From contig NC_133769.1 of NCBI RefSeq assembly GCF_003597395.2, positions 47,528,741-47,592,740 on the forward strand: 64,000 bases of DNA, read 5' to 3'. The translations under genes were made by a program, and so were the position numbers. Positions within the stretch are counted from its first letter, which is position 1. Each line of letters opens with the position of its first letter. This document shows positions 23,365 to 34,683 of this stretch, piece by piece. The notes under the pieces are model-generated. The model was not told where the DNA came from. It worked only from the letters and a program-made list of their open reading frames with translations, and made no database searches. Source of the stretch: Chelonoidis abingdonii (taxonomy: Eukaryota > Chordata > Testudines > Testudinidae).

Positions 23365-25091
23365 GATAAGCATTTAGCTTGTTTATGTGGCTTCAAAGAA
23401 TCATTGATTTTTTTTTATTAAGCAGTTGAAAGTATTAATTTTTTAGAATGATCGAATCTTTTATAGTAAGCATTTCAGGTATTAGATTAAGTATGCATCA
23501 ATGGGCTTCATTTATCTATCCATATGACATCAAAAGTGGAATTGTACACAGGGGAACTAAGCCTGCTGACACCGAACAGTTTGACTACTGCCATCACTAC
23601 TTGGCTTAGCAATAATTCTCAGTATCATTCTAGTGAGCTTTGGGAGTGAGACCTGCAGAAGTTGCAGGGGGCATGACCTTTCCATGGATTGCAACATTCA
23701 ATGCACTTTAGTTTTATAACAGTTGGTGCATGCAACTATGTCACAACACACAAGTGTGTCACACATATAAATATAGGAAGCAATAGAGGGTGCTCCTGTG
23801 GAGTTGGGGACAGGAGATGAGGAACGTGCAGAACCAGTCAGCAGCAGTGTGTGGTCTGGTCTATGTTTTACTCGTTGTAGGAAGCATAGAAGCGAGTTTT
23901 AAACTGTATTTTAAAATGATCTAAGGAACTGATAAGGTGGAAGCAAAGAGTATTCAGGATAATTGCTGTGGTTTCAGCAGAAGTTCAGCTTCCACTTCCT
24001 CCTCGTCTGTGAGGGACTGAGAGAAGGCCCAAACTAGTCATGTGAAAAGACCAAATGAGTACAGGAAAAGATGAGTTCGGAAAGGTATATGGAGACATAG
24101 TTTTGAAGAAGAGGAGAGTGATTCTGTAATAGATACAACAGTGCTGTACATATGCTGTATATTGAATGTACATGTACGGCTATAGTTTGGATTTGAAAGG
24201 CTGAGGAAGCTGCAATTAGCAGACATGGAGTGACCAGTGCCACAGAATGTAACGCAACAGAATTAGAATTGGGGCTGTGGAAGATAAAAGTTATACTGCA
24301 GAGGGGAATAGTGTGGAGTGTTGCAGAATATAAGAATATGAAGTACAAATATTTTCAGTAAGTTTCTACCAGTGTAGATGCTTAAAACAGCAAATTTACA
24401 GCTAACTAAAACCCACTTTACTTTTCACATTTAATTTGGGAGGAGAGTGAATTTACCTCATCATGGAGAGTACAATTGGAGAGATTAATTTCAGTATTTC
24501 ACAGCCTCATTTTTGGATTATCATGCACTAGCCCAATCCTTTGGAGTGTGGAGTCATAGCACAGCAAGCTGATTATTTAGATCCATTAAAATATTTTCTT
24601 TTTTATTCATGTTAGAGTTTGTAAATTTTCCTTTAATTAAGGAAACTTAAATTTTTGGGCCAATAGTAAGTTGACTATTTTTATGAAGAGAAAAATATTA
24701 TATTTCTAAGGAACATTTTAACATATAATTAGCCTTGATTTTTTTTAACATATTTATAATGTAATCCCCACCCTGTAGTAGTCTCACACCATTATCAATC
24801 TTTCGCTTTCCTTTTCCCCCAGAATATCCTTCCTTCTACCTCATGTCCAGCATCAGCATTCCTTCCCTAATGCAACAGTATCTTTCACTTTTTCTCCCTG
24901 CACCTAGAACCACCCTTATCAATTGCAGGAGCAAGGAGTGCAAATGATTCTGGGATATGAACATAGCCTTCTGAGATATAAGGTCATGAGAGGAAAATTT
25001 GTGGCTTTGTGTTTGTACATGGCTCTTTTCTCTAGCTGTGGCCTTTGATTTAATCAATTATCAATTACTACTACAAAAACTCAGATGAGAC
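23365..25091. other. No recognisable gene
   Basis: AT-rich. The minus frames at 24348-23985 have no domain. No repeat ends were recognised. Confidence 0.55.
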
Positions 25092-25142
25092 TTAAGGCTC
25101 GTCGACACTACCCACCGGATCGGCAGATAGTGATCGATCTAT

Positions 25143-25192
25143 TGGGGATCGATTTATCGTGTCTAGTGTAGACGCGATAAAATCGATCCCCA
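25143..25192. repeat. Subterminal palindrome of the Harbinger element
   Basis: Left arm 25143-25165 (TGGGGATCGATTTATCGTGT and on) and right arm 25169-25192 pair almost perfectly around a 3-base loop, apart from one mismatch and one extra base. It lies about 50 bp inside the left end, where Harbinger Myb-like proteins usually bind, so it is a candidate binding or regulatory site. Confidence 0.85.
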
Positions 25193-25786
25193 GTAGCTCT
25201 GCTGTCTACTCCTGAACTCCGCCATGGCGAGAGGCGGAAGCGGAGTTGATGGTGGAGCAGCAGCGGTTGACTCGCTGCTGTCCTCACGGCCAGGTAAATC
25301 TACACTATGAAATTGGGTCGAATTTATAGAAGTCGATTCTTTAGAAATTGATTTTATATAGCCAATTGTGTGTGTCCCCACTTAAGACCATTAAATTGAC
25401 GGAGTGCATCCACAGTACCGAGGCTAGCATCGACTTCTGGAGTATTGCACTGTGGGTAGCTATCCCACAGTTCCTGCAGTCTCCGCCGCCCATTGGAATT
25501 CTGGGTTGAGCTCCCAATGCCTGATGGGGCAAAAACATTGTCATGGGTGGTTCTGGGTAAATGTTGTCATCCCCTGCCTCTCCCTTCATGAATAGTGGGG
25601 GGAGGGAGAGTCACTGGTTTGAGCATTGGCCTCTTAAACCTAGGTTTTTGAGTTCAGTCCTTGAGGGGGCCATTCTGTGTGACAACCCTGTAAGCCATGT
25701 TGTCAGTCACAACTCCCTCTGTCAGAGCAACAGCACACAATCATTTCACACCTTTTTTCAGTGCAGATGCCATAGCACAGAAAGCA

Positions 25787-26962
25787 TGGAGCCCACTCAG
25801 ATCATCACTGCAGTTATGAGCACTGTAAACATCACGTACATTATCCTGCAGCATATGCAGAATCAGAACCTGCAAAAGCAAAACCAGGCAAGGAGACGAC
25901 GGCAGGACGGTGACAAGAGTGATGAGGACATGGACACAGACTTTTCTCAAAGTATGGGCTCCGGCAATGTAGGCATCATGGTGTTAATGGGGCAGGTTCA
26001 TGCTGTGGAACACCGATTTTGGGCCTGGGAAACAAGCACAGAGTGGTGGGATTGCATAGTGTTGCATGTCTGGGACGATTCCCAGTGGCTGCGAAACTTT
26101 CGCATGCATAAGGGCACTTTCATGGAATTTTGTGACATGTTTTCCCCTGCCCTGAAGTGCAAAAATACCAAGGTGAGAACAGCCCTCACAGTTCACAAGT
26201 GAGTTGCAATAGTCCTGTGGAAGCTTGCAATGCCAGACAGCTACCGGTCAGTCAGGCATCAATTTGGAGCTGGCAAATCTACTGTGGGAGCTGCTGTGAT
26301 CCAAGTAGCCAACACAATCAAAGAGCTGCTAATATCAAGAGTCGTGCTTTGGGAAATGTGCAGATCATAGTGGATGGCATTGCTGCAATGGGATTCCCTA
26401 ACTGTGGTGGGGTGATAGACGGAACCCATATCCCTATCATGGCACCAGAGCACCAAGCCAGCGAGTACATAAATCGAAAGAGGTACTTTTCAATGGTGCT
26501 GCAAGCACTGGTGGATCACAAGGGACATTTCACCAACATCAACATGGGATGACTGGGAAAGGTACATGACACTCGCATCTTCAGTAACTCTGGTCCGTTT
26601 CAAAAGCTGCAGCCAGGAACTTTCTTCCCAGGACAGAAAATAACCATTGGGGATGTTGAAATGCCTATAGTAATCCTTGGGGACCCAGCCTACCCTTTAA
26701 TGCCATGGCTCATACAGGCAACCTAAACAGTAGTCAGGAACTGTTCAACTATAGGCTGAGCAAGTGCAGAATGGTGGTAGAATGTGCATTTGGATGTTTA
26801 AAAGTGCGCTGGCACAGTTTACTGACTCAGATAGACCTCAGTGAAACCAATATTTCCATTGTTATTACCGCTTGCTGTGCGCTCCACAATATCTGTGAGA
26901 GTAAGCAGGAGAAATTTATGGCAGGGTGGGAGGTTAAGACAAATTGCCTGGCTGCTGATTAA
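25787..26962 (+). pseudogene. Harbinger DDE transposase (HARBI1-like), broken
   Basis: Harbinger transposases cut and paste the element in the nucleus, helped by a partner Myb-like protein. The start at 25787 (MEPTQIITAVMSTVN) is preferred over an upstream in-frame Met at 25561, because the extra residues lack family similarity. Seen in order: an acidic segment (DKSDEDMDTDF), a helical N-terminal domain (FRMHKGTFMEFC, then SYRSVRHQFGAGKSTV, a helix-turn-helix-like stretch), and the DDE domain with first Asp in IDGTHIPI (26418), second Asp in LGDPAYPLMPW (26682) and Glu in VVECAFG (26780), followed by CCALHNICES. The catalytic triad is intact. Lesions are TGA at 26200, a frameshift near 26345, TGA at 26550 and a frameshift near 26725. 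Total length of about 390 codons fits the family. Confidence 0.92.
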
Positions 26963-27436
26963 ATGCAGCCAGACACCAGGGTGGTTAGCAGAACACAGGA
27001 GGGCACAGTGCGCATCAGAGAAGATTTGAAAACCAGTTTCATGACTGGCCAGGCTACGGTGTGAAAGTTCTGTTTGTTTCTCCTTGATGATCCCCCGCCC
27101 CATTTGATCACTCTACTTCCCTGTAAACCAACTGCCCTTCTCTCTCCCCTTTGATCACCGCTTGCAGAGGCAATAAAGTCATTGTTGCTTCCCATTCATA
27201 CATTCTTTATTAATTAATCACACAAATATGGGGATAACTGCCAGGGTAGCCAGGGTGGGAGAGGAGGGAAGCACTGGGTGGGGTGGAGGAGGAGGGAAGG
27301 ACAAGGACACACTGCACTTCAAAGCTTATTGAATGACAGCTTTCTGTTGCTTGGGCAGTCCTCTGGGGTGGAGTAGTTGGGTGCCTAGAGGCCCCCCACT
27401 GCATTCTTGGGCGTCTGGGTGAGGAGGCAATGGAAC

Positions 27437-29265
27437 TTATGGAGGAGTGTGGTTGGTTAGACAGGGCAGTCTGTGCTCAAGCTGCCTTTCCTGAATCTCA
27501 GCCATATGCTGAAGCATATCAATTTGTTCCTCCATTAGCCTCAGCATTGCCTCTTGCCTTCTGTCACCAAACTGATGCCACCTATCATCTTCAGCCCACC
27601 ACCTGTCCTCACATTCATATTGTGCTTTTCTGGACTCTGACATTGTCTGCCTCCATGCATTCTGCTGGACTCTTTCAGTGTGAGATGACTGCATGAGCTC
27701 AGAGAACATTTCATCGCGAGTGTGTTTTTTTTTACCTTCTAATCTTCGCTAGCCTCTGGGAAGGAGAAGATAGTGTGAGCGTTGAAACATTTGCAGCTGG
27801 TGGAGGAAAAAAAGGGAGAGTTTAAAAGACACATTTTAGAGAACAATGGGTAGAATCTTTCACGGTAAACCTTACTGTTAACATTACATAGCACGTGTGC
27901 TTTTGGTACAAGGTCACATTTTGCCTCTTATGAGTGTATGTGAGTTTGATGTGAGAGAACTTTCATGCAGGGCCAGGCAACAGGATTTGGCTTGCAGCAG
28001 CCATGGTAAGACACAGTCTTTTGGCTTCTTTAATCTTCATAACATGTGGGAATGGTTTCAAACAGCAGCGCCCTCATTTCCCATATCAAGCAGCCATTGG
28101 GTTGGCCATTTAAAATGGATTGGCCATTTAAAAGGAGGAGGGGCTGCAGTTTTCGGGTTAACGTGCAGCACAAACCCAACTACCCCCTCCAGACACAATT
28201 CTCTCAGATGATCGCTTCATCCCTCCCCCCACCACGTGGCTAACAGTGGGGAACATTTCTGTTCAGCCACAGGCAAACAGCCTAGCACGAACGGGTACCT
28301 CTGAATGTCCCCTTAATAAAATCACTCTATTTCAACCAGGTGACCAGGAATGATATCACTTTCCTGAGGACAACACAGAGAGATAAAGAACGGATGTTGT
28401 TTGAATGCCAGCAAACACTGGGACAATATGCTGCCATGCTTTGTTATGCAGTGATTCCAGACTACAAGCTACTGGCCTGGTGTGGTAAAGTGTCCTACCA
28501 TGGAGGATGGAATAAGGCTGCCCTCCCCAGAAACCTTTTGCAAAGGCTTTGGGAGTACATCCAGGAGAGCTTTATGGAGATGTCCCTGGAGGATTTCCGC
28601 TCCATCCCCAGACATGTTAGCAGAGTTTTCCAGCAGCTGTACTGGCCATGAATGCCAGGGCAAATTAATCATTAAACATCATTTTAAACCATGTCTAATA
28701 TTTACAAAGGTACACTCACCAGAGGTCCCTTCTCCACCTGGCAGGTCCAGGAGGCAGCCTTGAGTGAGTTCGGGGGGTACTGACTCCAGGTCCAGGGTGA
28801 GAAACAGTTCCTGGCTGTCGGGGAAAATGGTTTCTCTGCTTCCTTGCTGTGAGCTATTGTCAACCTCCTCCTCCTCCTCCTCTTCTTCATTCCCAAAACC
28901 CACAGCCCTGTTGCGTGCTACTCCATTGACGGAGTCAAAGCACAGGGGTGGGGTAGTGATGGCTGCACCACCTATCATGGCATGCAGCTCATTACAGAAG
29001 GGGCATGTCTGGGGCTCTGACCTGGAGCCGTTTGGCTCTCTGTTTTTTTGGTAGGCTTGCCTCAGCTCCTTAAGTTTCATGCGGCACTGCGGGTTCCTGT
29101 TATAGCCTCCTTCATGCCCTTTGAGATTTTTTCAAATGTTTGGGCATTTCGTCTTTTGGAACGGAGTTCTGATAGCATGGATTCATCTCCCCATACAGCG
29201 ATCAGATCCTGTACCTCCCGTTCGGTCTATGTTGGAGCTCTTTTGTGATTCTGGGACTCCATCAT
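27437..29265 (-). pseudogene. Myb/SANT-like partner gene of Harbinger, two exons, broken
   Basis: In Harbinger elements a Myb-like protein binds the ends and brings the transposase into the nucleus. Exon 1 (29265-28720) starts MMESQNHKRAPT, meets a TAG at codon 13 (29229-29227), then reads VQDLIAVWGDESMLSELRSK and NAQTFEKISKGMKEA, the tryptophan-bearing helices of a trihelix SANT-like domain. After a frame change come KELRQAYQKNREPNG and an acidic stretch of eight Glu. The sequence CTCTG/GTGAGT is a good donor at 28720, and TTAG/AAGG a good acceptor at 27738. Joining them keeps frame (phase 1) and gives exon 2 with KKKHTRDEMFSELMQSS and a charged coiled-coil-like tail ending at 27437. The intron is 981 bp. 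The splice prediction is inferred from sequence alone. Confidence 0.85.
27897..28651 (+). CDS. Third Harbinger ORF, unknown function, inside the Myb-gene intron
   Basis: The main open stretch (28340-28651, about 103 codons) begins right after a splice-acceptor-like TTTCAACCAG and has no ATG at its start, so it is probably a downstream exon. A possible upstream exon ends at about 28004 with CCATG/GTAAGA and codes for a stretch with ELSCRARQQDLACSSHG. The product has RDKERMLFECQQTLGQYAAM, a Trp-rich middle (LAWCGKVSYHGGW) and LEDFRSIPRHVSRVFQQLYW. I recognise no domain. It is open over its whole length while both other genes are broken. Apart from overlap with the transcription unit of the antisense Myb-like gene, it could be a real accessory protein or part of a longer mRNA. 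Confidence 0.5.
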
Positions 29266-29699
29266 AGTCACCTCTGCTGATGAGATCTGCACTCAACCGC
29301 ATATTGCCACGCTGGCCAAACAGGAAATGAAATTCAAAAGTTTGCGGGTCTTTTGCTGTCTACCTTGCCAGTGCATCTGAACTGAGAGCGCTGTCCAGAG
29401 CAGTCACAATGGAGCACTCTGTGATAGCTCCCGGAGGCCAACACCGTCGAATTGTGTCCACACTACGCCAAATTCAACCCGGCAAAATCAATTTCAGTGC
29501 TAATCCCCTCGTTGGCAGAGAAGTACAGAAATTGATTTTAACAGCCCTTTAAGTCAAAAATAACGGCTTCGTTGTGTGAAGGGGTGCAGGGTTAAATCGG
29601 TCTAATGCTGCTAAATTTGACCTAAACTCGTAGTGAAGACCAGGGCTTAGAAATGACGTGGAGAACAGATTGGGAGTTGCTTGAGGAACTTTATAAAGG

Positions 29700-29824
29700 A
29701 GAGTATCAAAGGCATAGCCGTGTTAGTCTGACACCTTAAAGACTAATAGATATATGGGAGCATGAAAGCTTATGCTCCAATACATCTATTAGTCTTTAAG
29801 GTGCCAAAGGACTCTTTGTTGCTT
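29700..29824 (+). mobile_element. Compact foldback retroelement, Penelope-related, 10-bp duplication
   Basis: The 125-bp element is flanked by a perfect TTTATAAAGG duplication (29690-29699 and 29825-29834). Its halves are inverted copies: ACACCTTAAAGACTAATAGA against TCTATTAGTCTTTAAGGTG, with the centre at AGCATGAAAGCTTATGCT. The same core words occur in the larger elements at 54086 and 58110, which tie it to Penelope-like elements. It has no coding capacity. Confidence 0.75.
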
Positions 29825-29834
29825 TTTATAAAGG

Positions 29835-32560
29835 TTTCCCTATCCCTAGACAGAAATATAACGAAACAGGAATTACAAAAAAAGGCACTGAGAGACTTAA
29901 CTTGGACATCTTTGTTAATAGCCCAGCAAAATATGTTGTTTCCCCTGTTTATATGATAATAAAATATATATGATAATAATGATATGTTATATTACAGCAT
30001 GTCATTCTTGCACCTGGTTATCATCAGAACGCTGGAAGGCTAGTTCATTTCCAATGAGTGATTTTAAACAAAATTAAACCTAAAACCATGATTTTTGGTT
30101 TCACTCGCATGTTATAGAAACTGACTGCCTCAATAGTGATTAAAACATCAGCTGACTGTATGTTGAATCAGTGATAATACCTTTGAATCTGGCTAGATAA
30201 CCCTTTTGCACATACTGTATGTGGATTATATTGTTTTCACACTGGGCTCTAGATTTGATATCTGTGTGAATCAAGACAAGTATTATGAGATTGGAAAGCA
30301 GCAAGTTGTTCATCAGAATCTATTCTGAACCCTCGACTACTAAAGGTATATATTTAATGCCTCTGCAAAGATGATGAAGAGAACAGAATTTTAAGCAGAT
30401 TGGATCTGAACTTCCCTGATGTTTGGAGAGTTTTTAATGCATATGCAAATTCCATGCCTTGAGTCCATCCCTAGTGTTCTATAATAATCAACTCAGGTTT
30501 GCAAAATACTGTTTATGAAATCGGGATCTACTATTATGACCTTTGCAGTTTATTAAGTTGGCAAACCTTCTCCCATCAAAAACAATGACATTGGTTTATT
30601 GTTTAAATGCATTCATATTTTGGCATCAACATTTTCATCTTCATTTTTATCCAAAGAAAACAGCAAGTATTATCTTCACCTGACCCAGTCTAATCATTTT
30701 AAAGCGAACAGAACATAAACTGACTATGAGAGACAATCTTTTGATGTTCCAGCCTAAATAGCTGGTGTAAGCTACCTGATCCATGAAAAGAGGCAACAAC
30801 AATCAAAATGAGCTTGCTTCCTCAAATGCAAAACTTATTTTAATAAGGTCTTCAAAATACAATCTCTAAATTTGCAAAGGAATATAAAAAGTCTAAATAA
30901 TGTATTAAGGATGAAAGTTTCAGATATGTTTAAGAGATTGGGACTGGCAAATCTTCTAAGCAGGTTTTCTTTTTCTTTTGTTTTTTAATATACATGTTGC
31001 TGTGTAGTTATAGTATAGAAATCAACCAGCCTACCAAAATGAGACACTCCACTGTGCACATCTCTCCCTCTGGGGAGTGGATGAAAGAACAAAACACATG
31101 ACAAATGTGTAGTCATGTTCCTTAAAGTACTGCTGGAAGGCACGTGAATACTACGGTGGTAAACGCTCTATAAAAACCTTCGTAGACTAGAATAGTTTTG
31201 AAAATCTCAGGCTAAAACTCTTTACGGGCCAGCCGAATTAGGTGCTCTTGATTTGCTTAGTATTTGTTTATATTACCAAGACTATCATATAAGGTCACTT
31301 ATTGACTGGGCAGAGAATAATCATGAAGAGCATTGAGTGGTCATATTTTCAGTTTTAAAGATAAAGAAAGAACAGAAAGGTAGACCAGTATCTTTATATC
31401 ATCACCCTACTATTAAGGTCAGTATAAAAATGTCGGATTTCACCTTAAAAAAATAAAAATCTATTTCCGTGCAAATCTTTTGCCAATATATAAAACTGAG
31501 GCTTTCAATCGTAGGTTTGTGAAAGGGAAATCTGAAGTCTGAAGGGAAAAAAAAACAGACACTTGTAACTTTCTATGATATATTCAGAACGGAATTTGGA
31601 CTGGGGAACAGATTAAGGAAAAATACAGTTTCTAAGATTTGCAATATTCATAGTATTTTACAATGTAAAAAAGGCAGCCAAGCCAAAAACAACTAGGCTG
31701 TAAATGGAGATCTTTCCATAAAGAAAAAAACAACATTGCTGCAGATCCTGTTCCTTTTATGCTTCTGTGTGGGCTTATATAAAAGCTTTGCAAAGATTTA
31801 ATACAGAAGAACAGCCTTTCATGATGATATAGGAAAGAGATGGAGAGGTAAAATCTGATGAAGAGGAATGGAAACAGCTATGAAGAGCAAGAGCCTCATT
31901 TTCAGGAGGTGTTGTAAATTAGGTATTATAAATTACTATATGGTGCCAAAGAGCAATCAGGCTGAAAAAGATCTATGGCAAAGAAAGAGATGATTCATAA
32001 AGAAAATGTGGGATTTCATAATGTTGTCCTAATATGGAAGCATATATGCAAAAAGTTAAAGACACGATTAATTTAAATTTATTGAGGGACCTGTTCTTCT
32101 CATTGGTTCTGATGAAAATGCAACAATATTTGAAGTACCGCAGTTGCAGGTAGATGTTCTGTTGCAAACCTTTGGAACAAAAATGAACTTCCAGTAATAA
32201 TATATTGATTTGACCAACTCTAGGAAATATACCAATTATGGGAAAACCCACTGTACCCCAAAATTTCCAGATACCAAAAAGTCAAAGTATCAAAACTGTC
32301 CAGATTCGTTGGTGTATTAACTGGTACAAGCGGTATAAACACCTGAATGGTAGCAAAGAGTCTGCTGGGAGAAGAGACTGTCATGGCACAAAGTGATTCT
32401 AAACTAAGTTGTGATGAGAGGCAATATGAAGCCAATGCAGTGCAAAAAGTGGCAAAAGTTGCCAGGGCTCCATTACTGTGTTTTCTTTTAGAATACACTG
32501 TGCTAACATAGCATGAGACAGTCCCTGTCACAAACAGTTTGCAATCAAAATTGATAAGCT
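29835..32560. other. AT-rich stretch without recognisable genes
   Basis: No domain or exon pattern. The minus frames at 32251-31973 and 32531-32220 look like chance openings. Confidence 0.6.
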
Positions 32561-32564
32561 AAAC

Positions 32565-32715
32565 AAAGGAAGTAGTATTCTCATTTTACTGATGGGGAAC
32601 TGAGGTACAGAGAAATTAACTTGCTTAAGTTCTCACAGGAAGTCAATGGTGGAGTTTGGAACTGAACTTGGATCTCTTGAGTACTAATCTGAGGGTTTAA
32701 TCACAGGATCATCCT
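32565..32715 (-). repeat. MIR-like SINE relic
   Basis: CATTTTACTGATGGGGAACTGAGG, ACAGAGAAATTAACTTGCTTAAG, CACAGGAAGTCAATGGTGG and GGAACTGAACTTGGATCTC follow in the order of the reverse complement of the MIR core and tRNA-related part. MIR belongs to an ancient tRNA-derived SINE group widespread in amniotes. Confidence 0.75.
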
Positions 32716-34175
32716 CCTTCTTGCAGCATTACTCTAAATTAAAATTTCTGCCTTCTCTTGGAGAAAAACCTGATTGAGTGTCCTGCTTTATAATAGTCAT
32801 AGAGTATTGAATATAGTCATGGGGGTGTTTTTCCTATGGGAAGCTCGCAAAAATTATATATACTTTTCATGAATCTACCACTGGGATTAAATCATTGTCT
32901 CCATTCAACATGTGAATTATCAGTCTGACCACAGTGTATCCAAATTGCTTCCTTAGAATCATTATCACTATTAAGACTGGTGATTAAATTTGCCTATTCA
33001 AAGTTCATAATGGAAATGTATCAAGGATGGGTGTTATTTTTTTCTCCCTCACATTAGAAGCCACCATTCTAAAACTGATGTTTGGAAAGCTTATTTTATC
33101 TTTATTTATTATTAATCAAATCTTGAAATAAGTCCATACTTCTTGGAATATGCTCTGGGAATTTGAGTTTCCAATTTGCCTACGTTGATATAAACCCTTG
33201 ATAATAGAATTTTCATCTGCTATAATTAATCATTCAAGAATATCATCATTATTACTCACATATGTTTATACTGAATACATAGAGACAAATTTTTGTCTCA
33301 ATTACATCTGTTCAATCAGGTTTCATGGGTCAGTAGGGAGAATTAGGCCTCTATTCTTGAACAGCCATACAGTTTAATATGGGGATTATAATTATAACCA
33401 TAGTTTGTACAGAGGTTACCTACCTGCCAGTGCAAACACGTATTACTGCTATTCTTTTCAAATGATCATGGGGTAAACTCCAGATAGTGCAGGGAAAGTA
33501 TCACAAATTCTCTCCCCTCTACACATATAGAACAAAAAGGATATGCAAATATACAAACAGGCACATATATACAATTATCTTGTTTGGGACCAATCCAAAG
33601 TCCATGGAAAAAATCCTGTTCACGTGAGGGTGCTGGGACCATGCTCCACGTGAACAGCTCAAAGAAAGCTCCTTTCATGCAAGCTGTTCTTTCTAGCAGT
33701 GGGAATATATTGCACAGAGGGCCATGCATAAGGTCTAGGCAACCATTTGTCTTAACACATGAAACATGTCCCTGACTCACTTGAGCATGACCTGTTTTGC
33801 ATTTCTGGCACTCTGGTCATGGCAACCCTGTGAGGGAGCTCTCTGATTTCAGAAGAACCAGGACTGCAACATACCATTTGCCACGATGCACAATTGCATG
33901 CTTTTCCTGTGGGTTTTTTGGTGTGTGCTTACGCTCAAAGTGAGATTTTGACCGATGTCTAGTTCTTTCCTCTTATGAAAAAACTTGTTTAAATTCAATC
34001 TCAGTTTTGATGATTTCTTTCCAGGATGCACTGGAAAAAAAATCAAGGAAAATGTTTTTCTGAGTTCTTTATCAGGCACTGAGAGCAGGTGCATAGCTTA
34101 AGACATTGCTTGCTGTACAAGAGATGGGATTTTATCATTTTTCTGCTAGTAGAACCATTTGCTGTTTGCTCATAG
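32716..34175. other. No recognisable gene
   Basis: AT-rich. An inverted repeat with two CACGTG motifs at 33617-33656 is the only notable structure. Confidence 0.55.
33617..33656. repeat. Inverted repeat with paired CACGTG motifs
   Basis: TGTTCACGTG (33617-33626) and its exact reverse complement (33647-33656) are 20 bases apart. CACGTG is the core E-box, bound by basic helix-loop-helix proteins. Whether these sites are used cannot be told from the sequence. Confidence 0.7.
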
Positions 34176-34455
34176 ACACAGAAGCCCAAATTCAAAAGAT
34201 ACTTAGATGCCCAGGTCTTGTTGTAAACTCTGCTTGGATTAACAAAACTCCCGTTAAACACTACAGGCACCTAAACTCACTTGGCAGCTAAAGGTTCAGG
34301 GTAATAGTTTCCCAGGTGCCTAAATTTCTGCCTCTGAGCATGTGATCTGCTGCCTCCCCCTAGACATCCAGATACCTATCTCCTGGCTAAGCCTAAGAGC
34401 ACTTCACAAACCAGGGGAAGATAGGTCTTTGGCCAGCATGGCCCAATACAGTAGG

Positions 34456-34599
34456 CAGGGGCAGCTCTAGGCATTTTGCCACCCCAAGCATGACAGGCAA
34501 GCCGCCGAAAACAGCCTGCGTGGCGACCGACAGAGCGCCCTCCAGTGGCTTGCCGCCCCAAGCACGCGCTTGGCGTGCTGGTGCCTGGAGATGTCCCTG
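34456..34599. mobile_element. hAT MITE with perfect 8-bp duplication
   Basis: Starts CAGGGGCAGCTCTAG and ends CTGGAGATGTCCCTG, with ACAGTAGG on both sides (34448-34455 and 34600-34607). Only 144 bp and GC-rich. It is inserted in the composite element around it. Confidence 0.88.
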
Positions 34600-34683
34600 A
34601 CAGTAGGTTGCCTGCCCTATCAGGTCCCACTCAAAATCTGTCTAGAGGAGGGATTAGTGGGCACGCCCACCTTGTAGCTTTTC

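Larger units (their letters stand above)
25095..29646 (+). mobile_element. Harbinger (PIF/Harbinger) DNA transposon, nearly full length
   Basis: The left end (AGGCTCGTCGACACTACC) and the inverted right end (GCCCTGGTCTTCACTACG) match imperfectly as terminal inverted repeats, and both are bordered by TTA (25092-25094 and 29647-29649), the 3-bp target duplication typical of Harbinger. The interior holds a DDE transposase gene, a Myb/SANT-like gene on the other strand and a third ORF. All carry lesions, so the copy is dead. At 4.55 kb it is a good representative of the autonomous family that may have mobilised nearby MITEs whose ends read TGTCTACAC. Confidence 0.93.

Noticed and set aside
25561..25786. 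Longer N terminus of the Harbinger transposase from an upstream Met
   Set aside because: The extra residues have no family-like features; the Met at 25787 begins the recognisable protein.
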